From NCBI GenBank assembly GCA_010094025.1, contig ML991783.1:248001-312000 (forward strand): 64,000 nt of DNA. The letters run 5' to 3'. A program made the position numbers and the translations under genes. The notes under the pieces were generated by a model, which saw only the letters and a list, made by a program, of their open reading frames with translations, had not been told where the DNA came from and searched no databases. Source of the DNA: Viridothelium virens (lineage: Eukaryota > Ascomycota > Dothideomycetes > Trypetheliales > Trypetheliaceae). Positions 33,807-44,906 of the stretch are shown here, piece by piece. Numbering within the stretch: position 1 is the first letter of the stretch; every line of letters starts with the position of its first letter.

Positions 33807-36800
33807 TGTATTAGAATGAGGTTGGTGGTGATCGCTGCTCGAGGGAGATTTGTATATAAAGGATGTTGCGGTGGATTGAGTATTTATCAATATTTTGTGA
33901 GTAGTATGAGAATAGACGTACCTTCTCAATGCGTCTGATGCCAAGTTCTGGGAAGTCCTGCATTTTTCAGATTCACCAGTGTACTCATGTGCAAGCGCGT
34001 AAGGTCGCTTGCTGTGTTGATGGGGTATTTTGAGCACGCTTGCTGTAATGGTGTATGTGGCATCACTAAAGATGCAAGGACTTCCTACACGATCTTGTTG
34101 TTCGGCTTCTGAACTTGCTCCGTCGTTAATAGAAGGCGAGACATCCATTGCCGAAGGAAATAGCGCGTCATCGGCTATCGCTGAATGGTCGCGTCCTTTC
34201 AAGAAAATGACAGGAACTTGCCTGCCTGTATCAATACCTGCAAGCACCCAGATCGATGATGGAGAATGGAAGGTCTGACATGAGCGAAAAGAGAAAGGGT
34301 TAAGTAATCCGCGAGACCCCGGCCACGTTTTAAGTCAATCAAGTGGAAAGTACACTTTCGAGGAAGTCAAACGTCGGTTGATTGGAAGTCGCGCATCGGT
34401 GTCTGTAGGGGCTAGCTGCCTTAGTAGTGTAAATGACGAAACAATGAGAGGCAAATTTTGGATCGTGAGGAAATGGCGAATGAACATCTCGAATTGTGCT
34501 AAAGCTAGCTTTCGTGAAGGTACGAAACGCCTTTTTGGACGGTCGTGGTCATTGTCGGCTCTGGCTCCAGGACCGTTCAAGCCTTTTGCCAAAGACAGTT
34601 CAGATAGAACATTAAGATGTTCATGCTGGATATGAGCACGTAGCGTGATTTCTAACGTTGTGTTCATCTGTCGCAGTACACTGGTACTGCTTTAATCCTT
34701 CCGTAGGCTCATCTTCCTTGCCTGCGATTGCCAATCAGGACTCTTTCCCAGGTTCAGTGTTGCCTCAAGGCTTACGCCTAACAACATCTTTCAGAAGTTG
34801 CTGCCGTTCTGATAAACAAAGACGGGTCTTGATAAAAGGCTCTTCGCCCACTGGGTCCTCTTCTTTTGTCTTTTTTTTGAACATATCTTAACGCACGACA
34901 CTTTTGAAGAGCTGGACAGTGTGCCTGAGTCACCTCATGTGGCCACCGTCCCATCAAAGCCAGTCGAAGAGCAATCGCCCTCAAGAGGAATCGCCCTCGT
35001 GCGAGGTCAGCCGCCAGTTACACCATCAGGAAGGATATGTCCCCATATATCCTCTCCTTTGGCTACGCTGCCCACATTTCCGCCTCAAAGGAAACATGTT
35101 CCTTTGGCTTGTTGTTGAATGGCCTCGGCACATTCCCGCGTTCCTACTCGACCATCATCTTCCCTTCATTGCTTGTCAGGCACACTGTCTTCGCTCCTTC
35201 ATCCCTTGCTCGACCATCAACACAGTCATTTTGCTGTTGATCTTCCCACGTCTGCTCCATGACCACACTCTTCCACAACGCAGCACTGCTTCACAACTTG
35301 TCATATGGGACCAGCTTCATGTTCATATCAATTTCTTCACAGACACCAGGGCATTGTCCATATCGCCCAGATGGTGGCGTCTTCATGTACATAACTTAAA
35401 CATTCGGCTGGTTGCTGACCTCGTCGGCAATTTTTGATCTTGTGTCACAGGTGCAACGTGATCAACGTCACTAACACCATCCCAAATACACAGAGTTTCA
35501 GAAAGGATGCTCGATGCTTTCAGTGTTTTTAGCCATTTTCGGAAAGACCAGTGGGAAGAGGAAAGGAATCGTGAGTTTGAGCTTGGAAACATTTGCTCAG
35601 ATCAGGTATCGCCGCAGTCAAAGGTACCCTTCAATCCGAGCTGCCCGTGTGATGATGGGCTTCCTTGGGTCTCAGTCTTGTGACGCTCGAGTTACCGCCT
35701 CTCTGAAGAAGGTGACAATAAAATGTGCGTCATTGATCATCATTGACCTCGCATACATGAATCCAACCTAGCAGTGTGCTCAACGCTTCGAAATGTGAAC
35801 AAGGTTCAAGGATATGCGTTGCACCCTCCTACAAGACCCGCTTTGAAGATGACCGGGGAAGAACCTGCATAAGCCCGTCTGACCGCACACGATGTCAGGT
35901 GAACAATCCAACGCTACAGTGTGCTTTACGTGGGTTTTGCTAATCGTCAAGCACTCTCCAGAAGACGCGTAACACTCTTCTGGAAGACCTGCTTTGAACA
36001 AGACGGGGAAGAGCCGAATGGAACCGTCTAGCTTCATACAATGTCGAATGACCATCGCTACACTCTTTGTGTACTCCACGTGAATCTCGCTAATTTCCAA
36101 GCATTCTCCAGAAGATGCGTCATTCTTTTCTGAAAGACCTGCTTTGAATATAATGGGCAGAAGTCTGCATAACCCCATCCTGCTACGCGCAATGTCCAAT
36201 GGCCAATCTCACGATAGCAGTGCGCTCGACGTAAGATTTGCCAATCTTCAAGCAGACTCCAGCAGATGCAGTACACTGTCCAAGATGACCTGCTTCGGAA
36301 ATGACGGAGAAAGCCCACAGTGGTCCATCCAGATGGGTGAAATGCCATCATTGAGATAGAATTGAGGCTTGGCCCAATAATCTTGCACTGGAAACTGTAC
36401 CTCCAAGTTCGCGCACAACCACGTCCACTCGAGACAGGCAGTGGGCCGAATTCTTTGAAGGATAGACCGTGAAGGAGCGAAGGTCTCAGTCATGTAGCTC
36501 CTGATACTCGCGCTCCAGTGCAGAAGCGTGCGAGAAATGCTGAGCCATTGATCCTCATTGTTCCCTAAAAGCTCCATCCGACGCAGTTGTTGAGCAGACA
36601 GCCAAGCTCAGCTGGTTCGATATGCTTCATTCGCTCGACTTTGTCCCCTGCACGCACAAGATGCATTCAGGGAGCTGCTTCAGCCACCAAGAATCTTTTG
36701 CTTGCTGCTGCCGAGACATAGGTCTCGAGCATGAGGCATTGCGAAAGATGTTTTTTCCCAGACTTGTCTGATAAAAGAAGCAAAGAAGAAGAGTTTAGAG

Positions 36801-37960
36801 AATTGCAGTATGGATACACTGCATCTATGAATCCGTGCAACCGAGTGCGAGCCCATGGGCGGGCAAAGTCCTCAGGGCGGGAAGCGAACGTTACCGAAGA
36901 TCAAATGTATCAGTCCCATGGTCAAGATGAGTGCAGCGCTCGGATGCAGCTTGCCTATATTGCGCCAGGATGCTGCAATATGTTCACAACTCAAAAGATG
37001 GATGTGGTTGGGCAATGCAATTTGGATTCGACAAATACCAAAAAGACCGTGTCCAAGGATAACCTCACAATCTCCTATATCAGATCTTCTCGAGCAATTT
37101 ATCAGCCGGCTAAGATTATGTAGCCAATACTAGATAATGATGTTCGATTTGGATTTTGGAAACAGGCTTTTCAGTGGATCGGCCCATTTAGGAGGGAAGC
37201 TTCCTGGCTGTTAAATCCCATTAGGGCAAAGATGATCCGCGAGCTCCGATGCTATTTTTTAATGTCTAGCCCCAACTGAACGTAGACATCTAGTAGTTCT
37301 TGCTCAGTGCTGAACGAGGGTGGGAAGCGGATGGGTGGAACTGCTCGGTATGAGAATCATGGATTAGCATTCGGCAATGCTCACTTACCCGTGTATCGGA
37401 TGGGAGTTTAAAGAATGGGAGGTGACTCGCAGCAGAGAAAAGCGTTTGATCTTGCCATCATTAGCGCGCTTGGCGCACTGGCACCTTCAGGGATTGCGTC
37501 TTTGCTCTACGGCGAATCCTGCCGTGCCCCGATGGGTGCCAGAAAGGCAACGCGACTCTGGGGGTAAGCTTCTTACCTCTATCACCCTTTTGCCAGCCCA
37601 ATTCCCTACTAATCTAGACCCTACATCACATCTGCCACTACGTGACTGCGTCCTGCTGCCGAACGTATCAATGCCGCTCTAGCGCCACCATGAATCTGCG
37701 ATGTGATACCGGAAACCGGTGTGACGGCACTTACAGCCCGTCTACATGTAGGTCCTACCACTGCTGTGATGAGACTCTGATAGCCTGTATGAAGAAGGAC
37801 TTCTCACTCGTTGACAAAGCTTAGATTGGTCCCTTCATAGGGCTGATTCTCCTCAGCTGAAGTATACGGGATCGACCGGATGTAGGAGGAGGCTATTCAA
37901 GAACAAATAACCGCGCATTTACACACCGAACCCGCAAGGCTGACGGTCCCTCGCAAATTT
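33807..37960. other. Gene-poor 4.1-kb region
   Basis: No recognised gene. Several frames of 100-180 codons lie on both strands (for example 33768-34247 minus and 34904-35437 plus), but none resembles a family, and neighbouring frames are interrupted. It contains the 150-bp tandem repeat at 35.8-36.3 kb. A short Cys-rich frame (37690-37824 plus) has seven Cys in 44 codons but no signal peptide. Confidence 0.5.
35795..36335. repeat. Tandem repeat, about 150-bp unit, 3.5 copies
   Basis: The phrase GACCTGCTTTGAA or a close variant recurs near 35836, 35986, 36136 and 36286, that is every 150-151 bases, with similar flanks (CTCCAGAAGATGCGT, CTGCATAACCC). The copies are diverged by roughly a quarter to a third. 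The unit is a multiple of three, and the minus strand stays open over about three units, giving a 50-residue repeat (LFPVLFKAGLPEECYASSGE type). I do not recognise the repeat as a protein domain. Confidence 0.75.
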
Positions 37961-39028
37961 ATGCAAACAGCAATTAGGACGCCTGCAACTCCACTCTATG
38001 GACCTGCTGACAAACATGGAAATCCTGAAGCTTCAAACTCCCATTCACCGCACCCTTCAGCCGCACGAACCTGCAGCGCTCTCTCAATTCATTCCAGTCT
38101 CTGGAGCTCTCTTGTAGAATCAATGGCAAATTCGCACGATGTCCTCCTTTCCTCCATTCTACAGCCTTCACGCCTCTTAGCTCTTCATGCTCTCTATTTT
38201 TCATGGGCCGACTCGGGCGGCCTCCCTGACGCTGCCTCGCTTCTCCGATTCTTCAGCAACGATATCGCAGCGCCTCTATTCGACATAGCCTTCGCCTCAG
38301 CCCTCAAACCTCTATCCACCATCCCTCTGATCGAAATTCCCCCTCTGCTTCCCTACTTGGCATCTCCCACAGAACCCGACTTCCCGGCCCAGGCTCTCGG
38401 CCTTCACATTCTACTCGATCAGGCTCCTCGCTTTCTTCTCCGTGGCATAGACGAGCGCTGGACCTTCGGCTTCTTCGGAGTGTTGACACTTCGTTTCGCG
38501 CAAGAGCTAGCCGCGCTACCGGTGGCGTTACAGCCACAACGCGTGCAACGGTGGCGAGACCTCGGCCATGGATATGAGCACGCATGGCTGCGGGCGTTCT
38601 TGTTGTCGACCGCATTCGTCCATGCTGAAGAGCTCAGTGCGCAGCGGTTTGGACAGGCTATGATCGAGGAAGAGTGCAGAAGGGGTGCAGAAACGCACTA
38701 TGGCGTTGCGGATCCAACAAGACCGCTCGATGAGGCAGACACAAAAGACGTGACCCTCTTTCCCAAGCTAGTTTTGAGTGTGGAGGATGGAGCGGAAGAT
38801 CTGAGAAAGGAGGAGGCCCTATGGAGGATGTGTCGAATTGTGAGAGTGCATGAACCAATCATTACGGCCTTTGGGAGGTATCCTTATCGGAATGGGAAGA
38901 TGGGCAGAAAGAATACGGAAGAGGAGTCGGATTATTTGAAAAAGACTAACGGCTTTGGGGATTGTGATCCGGAGACGGCGAGGAAGATCCGAGAAGATGT
39001 AGAGGCTGGGAGGTGGACCCCTTTGTAA
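37961..39028 (+). CDS. DUF924 family protein
   Basis: Single exon, 355 aa from the first ATG, or about 302 aa from the Met at 38123 (MANSHDVLLSSILQPSRLLA), which is where family similarity begins. DUF924 proteins are all-helical, TPR-like and of unknown function, found in bacteria and fungi. The signature parts are present: FPAQALGLHILLDQAPRFLLRG in the middle and VHEPIITAFGRYPYRNGKMGRKNTEEE near the C-terminus, matching the family's LDQFPRNxFRG and FGRxPxRNxxLGRxSTxEE patterns. Between them is the FVHAEELSAQRFG segment, corresponding to the HSE-containing helix. The upstream 54 residues are Ser/Pro/His-rich and could be untranslated. No intron, unlike most neighbours. Confidence 0.85.
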   Translation: MQTAIRTPATPLYGPADKHGNPEASNSHSPHPSAARTCSALSIHSSLWSSLVESMANSHDVLLSSILQPSRLLALHALYFSWADSGGLPDAASLLRFFSNDIAAPLFDIAFASALKPLSTIPLIEIPPLLPYLASPTEPDFPAQALGLHILLDQAPRFLLRGIDERWTFGFFGVLTLRFAQELAALPVALQPQRVQRWRDLGHGYEHAWLRAFLLSTAFVHAEELSAQRFGQAMIEEECRRGAETHYGVADPTRPLDEADTKDVTLFPKLVLSVEDGAEDLRKEEALWRMCRIVRVHEPIITAFGRYPYRNGKMGRKNTEEESDYLKKTNGFGDCDPETARKIREDVEAGRWTPL

Positions 39029-39684
39029 GGGAACAGACTCAAGTATGGAGTACGGGATACGGGGCTGCGGGATGCTTCAATCTGCTTTCCCTGTCTATAT
39101 TGCCTACACCATCTTACTGCCTCCCATGTCTACTATGCGCACCAGCGTGCTCCCGAAAAATTATCATGATTCCCCGCCCGGCGAGTAAAAGCTCTCCTGA
39201 CTCAGCAGAATCCTTGAGGTTTGATTTTCCAAGATCTTTGTGTTGATTTCCTTCTAGGACTAAACTTCAGTAACGAAGGATGCCGTAGACATCAGGCACA
39301 GGAGGGTGGTGTACATACCTCAAGCATGTGAGTACCTTACGGCGGCTGGGGGGTTCCTCAACAGGTAGCATTGTGTTAATTACCTGTTGAGGAACCCCCC
39401 AGCCGCCGTAAGGTAGGCTCTGGGCGGCACAGCCATGGATCTTGAGGCTGTGCCCACTGGCTTCCCTCTTCAACGTCCTCAGAATACCCTACCTTTCAGG
39501 AAATTCATTGCTAAGTGCAACGTATCAACGTGCAACCCGGAGAGTTAAATGCGTACCTATGCAGGTATGTTGTTCATGCAATTGACACAACAAGTCAGTG
39601 AATCTCACCTGTACCCTTTTCTTCTCTCTGATCGACTGTATCAATCACACAGTGCACGATAGCATACAATACTCTGCACTAGAA
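39029..39684. other. Intergenic region holding a minimal MITE
   Basis: Contains the 79-bp family-1 element at 39335-39413; otherwise nothing recognised. Confidence 0.6.
39335..39413. mobile_element. MITE family 1, copy 2 (79 bp, arms only)
   Basis: Flanked by TA on both sides (39333-39334 and 39414-39415). It consists of two perfect 33-bp inverted arms (starting CCTTACGGCGGCTGGGGGG) around a 13-nt loop. It corresponds to copy 1 with the interior deleted. It carries no RIP-like changes in its arms. Confidence 0.92.
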
Positions 39685-40803
39685 ATGACGTCGAGGTTAC
39701 CAATTGCTCGGTGGCAGATACCACTCTTTTGCCTCTGCCTAATTCCTTCAATGATTTTTTTCATGTTTGAAATTTTATACAGGTCAATTTCCAGCCGAGT
39801 AGTGAATAGATTCAAGAAAAAATCCCGGGACTACAAAAGATCTCGCCGAGAACATCTTCTGTCGCGTCGTCGTGCATTGTCAGACCTCGAGAACGGAGCA
39901 GCAATCGGTAACGAACGGGAAAGGTTGTCATTCCTCAAAGTTCCACCGGAGATACGTCAACAGGTTTACGAGTATCTCTTTCGAGAGCAAGAACGGGAAC
40001 CCATTGTCATGACATACGATGTCCACAGAAGGATCGTAGCAACTACCAAGAGCAGTTTCTGGAGACAATATTATTCCCGACGTTGGCCCTTTGGACGAAA
40101 GTCACCTGCGGAATTGGATGTACACGAATATGTACGACAGCGGCCTCTTGGACTCCCGATGACTTGCCGACAACTGTAAGCAGCTCTTTCGCTTTGATGC
40201 CTAGTCAGACTTGGCTACTTATACAGGGAGAAAGGAAACACGACCACTGAGGAGCGATGAGAATGACATAGAGTTAAAGATGGATGGTTTCGACTTGACT
40301 ACGCTGACACATCGTTAGGTACATAGAGACCATTGACTATCTCTACGCATACAGCACGTTCAATATGCCAGTTCCGGAGACGATGGTCGACCTCCGAGAT
40401 CGAGTCTTTCTACCCCAGCGACTGAACGCGATCACATCCTTGAGGCTAGATTCGCCAATTTTTTCTATTATCCGCATATCAGAGATTCGTGATATCGAGA
40501 CTGTCAAGGAGGAATGGTTCGAAACATGGAACATCATTTTAAGTCTAGAACGCCTCAATTACCTGACCGTAGACGTCTACCAACCCCATATCGTTGGGCC
40601 TCATGCGGATTTCAGAGGGATAAACCCTTCTCCAGGAACCTTACAGTCTCTCCTCAATCCACTGATGCAGGTCAAAAAACTACCTAAGTTTGAAGTTATC
40701 ATTTTTTTGGCAGCCATCTGATGTCGAGCGTTATACACATGCCCCATTTGTGCTGAGATATAGGGCTCCGAGCTCAACCGGTGAAGGCAGTCCCTTGTTG
40801 TAG
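39685..40803 (+). CDS. F-box-like/DUF7730-type protein, frameshifted near 3' end
   Basis: Two exons: 39685-40175 and 40319 onward, with a 143-nt intron (GTAAGC donor, TCGTTAG acceptor). The protein begins with a membrane anchor (IPLFCLCLIPSMIFFMFEIL) and a basic stretch. The fungal F-box-like module follows: LSFLKVPPEIRQQVYEYLFR, then PMTCRQLYIETIDYLYAYST and the LPQRLNAITSLRLDSP segment. As read, exon 2 stops at 40721 (297 aa). A run of seven T at 40703-40709 seems to have one base too many: with six, the frame would continue as FWQPSDVERYTHAPFVLR and stop at 40801-40803, which looks like the natural C-terminus. This is either a recent frameshift or a sequencing error. The role is unknown; members may recruit substrates for ubiquitination. 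Confidence 0.72.
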
Positions 40804-41692
40804 CCTTCGCGTTCAATGCTCCCATTGCTCACAGTCATCTCTCATGTCAGCCTCATGCATAGACAGTCAATGTTTGGGTCTGCACGAAAAGTGCAAGCAG
40901 TTTGGAACGAATGAGCTTCCTGGCTTCGAAGCGTCTGGGTTGTCACGCGGTTAACAAAAAAACCCGCACACCGAAACTGGGGGGTGCCTCGCCAGAAAAG
41001 TAGCCACACTTATAAACTACCTTTACAAAGTCCAAATTATTATTCAATAATCTCTTAAGTTTAAAAGGTGGTGACTGTGTGATAACAGATAAGCCTAATA
41101 TACATATGTGATCTTTTCTGTCTACTCTGTATGAAGCACCCCCCAGTTTTGGTGTGCGGGTTTTTCTGTCAACCGCGTGGTTGCGAAGGGAGGTCTCGCA
41201 GAAACCTTTTGAAGTTACTTGGCAAGCCTAATAGATGTCTGTGACGAATAAGAATCCATAACATAATCTTTGCTGTACAATAAGCCATAACGCAACAGTC
41301 TCAGGAAATTACAAGTCCAACTACTATCTTGTAAGCAATTAGTGCCGTTACAGAAAGCTGCATACATGTTCGCGATATCGTCGGGATTTGGTAGAGTCAG
41401 CACACATTCCGTACCTAGAGTCGAGCCTCTGGCATAGGCATACATGCTTATCATCAGAGCGACGTCTGGATTACAGGCCTAGTCCGCAGATCATGGGTCT
41501 GTAGCCAAGTATCGATCCGTAAAGAAGGGGGTAGAGGTCAGGCCGTCCAATCGCTGCGCAAGAAGCCCGCAAACACATCCCTGCATCTCTTCGTGCCTTC
41601 TCCCCGCAACCCCGCCATCTAGGTGCGGAATTCCCATTGCTCTACTCCGTATGTCTTAACGAATTGTCAGTCTGCAGCCGATTCCAAGCAGA
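40804..41692. other. Intergenic region holding a family-2 MITE
   Basis: Apart from the element at 40944-41179, only a short minus frame (41215-41454) of doubtful meaning is present. Confidence 0.55.
40944..41179. mobile_element. MITE family 2, copy A (236 bp, intact)
   Basis: Inverted ends of 44 bp begin CACGCGGTTRACARAAAAAC and run to GGGGGGTGC, with three A/G mismatches between arms. Possible 5-bp target duplication (GTTGT left, GTTGC right). The interior is AT-rich and has no open frame. The superfamily is uncertain; the ends do not match family 1. Confidence 0.88.
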
Positions 41693-43377
41693 ATGGAAGT
41701 CCCTACCGCCAGATCTCTCGCAGATGTCTATCCTGAAGCTTCTCTGTCGGTCCAAAAATCCAGATGGCAGGCGCTCCTCGCCAAATTCGAGCAAACGTAT
41801 GGCCGCCCCGCGGACTTTGTCTCGCGCAGCCCAGGGAGAGTGAACATTATCGGCGAAGTAGGTATGTTCACATGGTTCTCAAACGCTCAGGAGTCTAAAT
41901 GAATGGGAACTGTAGCACATCGACTACTCTCTTTACGAAGTAATTCCAATGGCGATCACGGCCGATGTCCTTATGGCGGTTGCGATTCGTCCAAGCAACG
42001 AAACGCCTCCAAAGGTCCGTCTAACAAACGTGCATCCGGAGAAATTCCCTACACGGGAATTTGAGATACCTTCAGAAGGAGACATAGCAATTGATGCTAC
42101 AACGCATGAGTGGACGAATTACTTCAAAGCGGGGATAAGAGGCGCATCGAAGTTGCTGCAGGAAAAGAAAGGGAAAGAGTTTACTTCATTAGGTATGGAT
42201 GTTTTGGTAGATGGCACAGTGCCGAGTGGTGGCGGTCTGTCAAGCAGTGCAGCATTTGTTTGCACAAGCGCTTTGGCTGTCATGAAGGCCAACGGAGAGG
42301 ATGCTGTAGACAAGACAAAGTTGACTGAGCTCGCGATTGTGTCCGAGAGAGCGGTTGGTGTCAACTCCGGAGGGTGCAATACTCGCTCTATCGACCTAGG
42401 TTCCATTGCTAACTCGGGCCAGAATGGATCAATCTGCGTCAGTATTTCCTGTCCAAGGCTCTGCTCTTTACGTATCTTTTAAGCCTTCTCTTACCGCCAA
42501 GAATGTTACGATACCAACGACAGATCCCGAAATCACCTTCGTTATAGCTCAGTCTTTCGTGGTCTCAGACAAACATGTCACCGCCCCTGTATGCTATAAT
42601 CTCCGGGTCGTCGAATGCACCATTGCCGCAGCCTGTCTAGCAAAAATATTTGGATTGAAGGCACCCTTACCAGCCGATGCCGGTCCTCTTGGCATCAGCT
42701 TGAAAGGGTTCCACGACACGTACTTTGAGGACAAGGAAGGGATCAAAGACAATTCCAAGACATCTGTCCCAGACCTACAAAAGCAGTTGGAGACACTCAT
42801 TGACTTGACAGACAATTACCTTCCCCAAACCGGCGGATACACACGGGATGAGATCGCCCAAATCCTTGGTATCAGCAAAGAAGGTGTAGAGAAGCAATTC
42901 CTGTCTTCATTTCCGGTCCGAGCAGAGCAGTTCCTTCTTCGTCAACGAGCTCTACACGTCTTCACCGAAGCCTTGCGTGTTCTTCAATTCATGGATCTCC
43001 TCCTCAAGCCACCGACCACTTCAGACGGCGAGACAGATTCGAAGGCGCTGATGAAACAGCTCGGTGATCTCATGAACGAGACGCAGGACTCCTGTCGCGA
43101 TGTCTATGAGTGTAGTTGTCCTGAAATTGACGAGCTCTGCAAGTTGGCGAGAGGCGCAGGAGCGTATGGGAGTCGCTTGACGGGTGCCGGCTGGGGTGGC
43201 TGTAGTGTGCACCTCGTGCCTGCAGATAAAGTGGACAAGGTAAAAGAGGTATGGGAGAGAGAGTACTACAGGAAGAGGTTCTCGGACATGACGCCTGAGC
43301 GGTTAGAAGAAGCAATCGTAGTGAGCAGACCGGGAAGTGGAAGCTGCGTGTATATGGTGCAAGATGGGACCCTGTAA
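41693..43377 (+). CDS. GAL1: Galactokinase
   Basis: Three exons: 41693-41857, 41916-42373 and 42423-43377, giving 525 aa, normal for fungal galactokinases. The enzyme phosphorylates galactose with ATP, the first Leloir step, in the cytosol. Splicing restores the galactokinase signature GRVNIIGEHIDYSLYEV across intron 1 (GTAGGT donor) and NSGGMDQSASVF across intron 2 (GTGCAA donor), the latter carrying the catalytic Asp region. The GHMP ATP-binding motif VPSGGGLSSSAAF and the third motif GAYGSRLTGAGWGGCSVHLV are intact. All key residues are present, so it should be active. No other galactose-pathway gene lies in the window, so the cluster known from yeasts is not present here. Confidence 0.95.
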
Positions 43378-43690
43378 AACATTTTGCATACTGATTGGGA
43401 AGGCCCAATTATTGGATAGCATGTATTGGAAAGAAAACAACAGTGATAAGCAATGAGTAATCTGGAAGGTGACGAATCTTTCACCCTCTCATGCTGAGGT
43501 TTAGGCCTCGGCAAGATTCGGCGAGCGACGGAGCTCTCCCCAGATTTTACTCTACAGACCAGCTCCCCGCATCGCCTACCCTGAGATTGTAATCATCCGA
43601 TTCTGCTTAAGTCTGATTCATATAACCCTTGATTCATGACATTCCCCTAGTGCGCAATTACATGTTCAAGACTTCCATTACACGGCAATC
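43378..43690. promoter_or_regulatory. Short spacer, GAL1 3' end and MaoC gene promoter
   Basis: 313 bp between two genes on the same strand; nothing specific recognised. Confidence 0.4.
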
Positions 43691-44808
43691 ATGAGCACTC
43701 CAGGTGCAGGCTTCGAATACCCTTCCAAGCCAGTCTCATGGCTCAAGAGAGATGTCCTTCTCTTTGCTAACAGCATAGGCTGCACAGCTGAAGAGCTGCA
43801 CTTTCTCTATGTAAACATTTCCATGCCCTTCCTATGTCTCTTCACAAGCAATCTAATTGGCCGCTCTCTAGGAACTTCATCCCGACTTCTCCGTCTTCCC
43901 TACCTATGCCATTATCCTCCCTTTCCGCGGCACTTCGCAGGAAGTTCTCGACTTCTATTCCTACTCCAGGCAAAATCCAATTCCAGGAGTTCCAACACTG
44001 GACAGCAAGCGCGTCGTCGATGGCGAGCGCAAAATTGAGTTCTTGAAACCTCTGCCTGTGAGCAGTGAGGGGAGACAGTTTGAGATCAGGGCGAAGGTGC
44101 TCGGAGTATATGATAAGGGAAAAGGTACAGTGGTAGAAACCGAAAACCTGCTGGTGGAGAAGGGGACTGGGGAGGTGTATACACGAGCAACGGGAAGCGG
44201 ATTCTTCGTGGGCCAGGGCGGTTGGGGCGGTCCAAAGGGTAAGCGCGCGAAAAAGGACGAATGGAGTATCACAAGAATAGGAGAAAATAACACGGTGATG
44301 CTCCAGGCCCGAGTACGCCAAATTTCTTGCCCCCCAAGAATAAGAAACCGGATGCGGTGTATACCCTCCAGACGAACAATGAGTCGGCGCTACTGTACCG
44401 GTAAGTGGACGGAACTTGCAAGGACCTTGCACGAGAGCGAAGTTTGCTTAACGCGACCCTAGGTTGAATGGAGATTATAATCCACTTCATGCAACGCCAG
44501 AACCGGGTCAAAAAATGGGTTTTGGTGGTGCTATCATGCACGGCCTGTTTTCGTGGAATACAACATGCCATGGCCTTCTCAAGGAGCTCGGAGGCAGTGA
44601 CCCAACAAACATCAAAGAATTCCAGGCACGCTTTGCTTCCCCAGTCAAGCCGGGTGACAAGCTAGTGACACAGATTTGGCGGACGGGCGAGAGGGATGGC
44701 CAAGATTGGGAAGAAATCAGGTTTGTTACGAGCGTTGAGGGCGGAAAAGTCTGCTTAAGTAATGGACGGGCAAAGATGAAGGTTGTTGCTGCAAAAAGCA
44801 AGCTATAG
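43691..44808 (+). CDS. Peroxisomal MaoC-like enoyl-CoA hydratase 2
   Basis: Four exons: 43691-43810, 43872-44238, 44307-44400 and 44463-44808, giving 308 aa. The protein has two hot-dog folds. The N-terminal, substrate-binding half contains HPDFSVFPTYAIILPFRGTS, and the C-terminal half has the hydratase 2 motif YRLNGDYNPLHATPE (Asp and His of the catalytic dyad), followed by GFGGAIMHGLFSWNTTCH. It ends in Ser-Lys-Leu, a canonical peroxisomal targeting signal type 1. It resembles the hydratase part of the multifunctional beta-oxidation protein Fox2 but stands alone, as do homologues involved in fatty-acid or toxin side-chain oxidation. It lies downstream of GAL1 on the same strand with its own promoter. 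Confidence 0.9.
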
Positions 44809-44906
44809 GTCATGATGAAATCTCTTCCATGACAACAACACCAGTGTCCTTCAACGCTGTGCAGGCCTCCTTCAGATCGTTCACGTGGCCGGGTTGGCAT
44901 ATTGAC

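Noticed and set aside
37642-37824. Small Cys-rich peptide frame
   Set aside because: Seven Cys in 44 codons is suggestive, but there is no signal peptide or supporting exon. Kept only as a remark in the gene-poor region.
41693-44808. A galactose gene cluster around GAL1
   Set aside because: No GAL7 or GAL10 homologue is present; the next gene is a peroxisomal hydratase.
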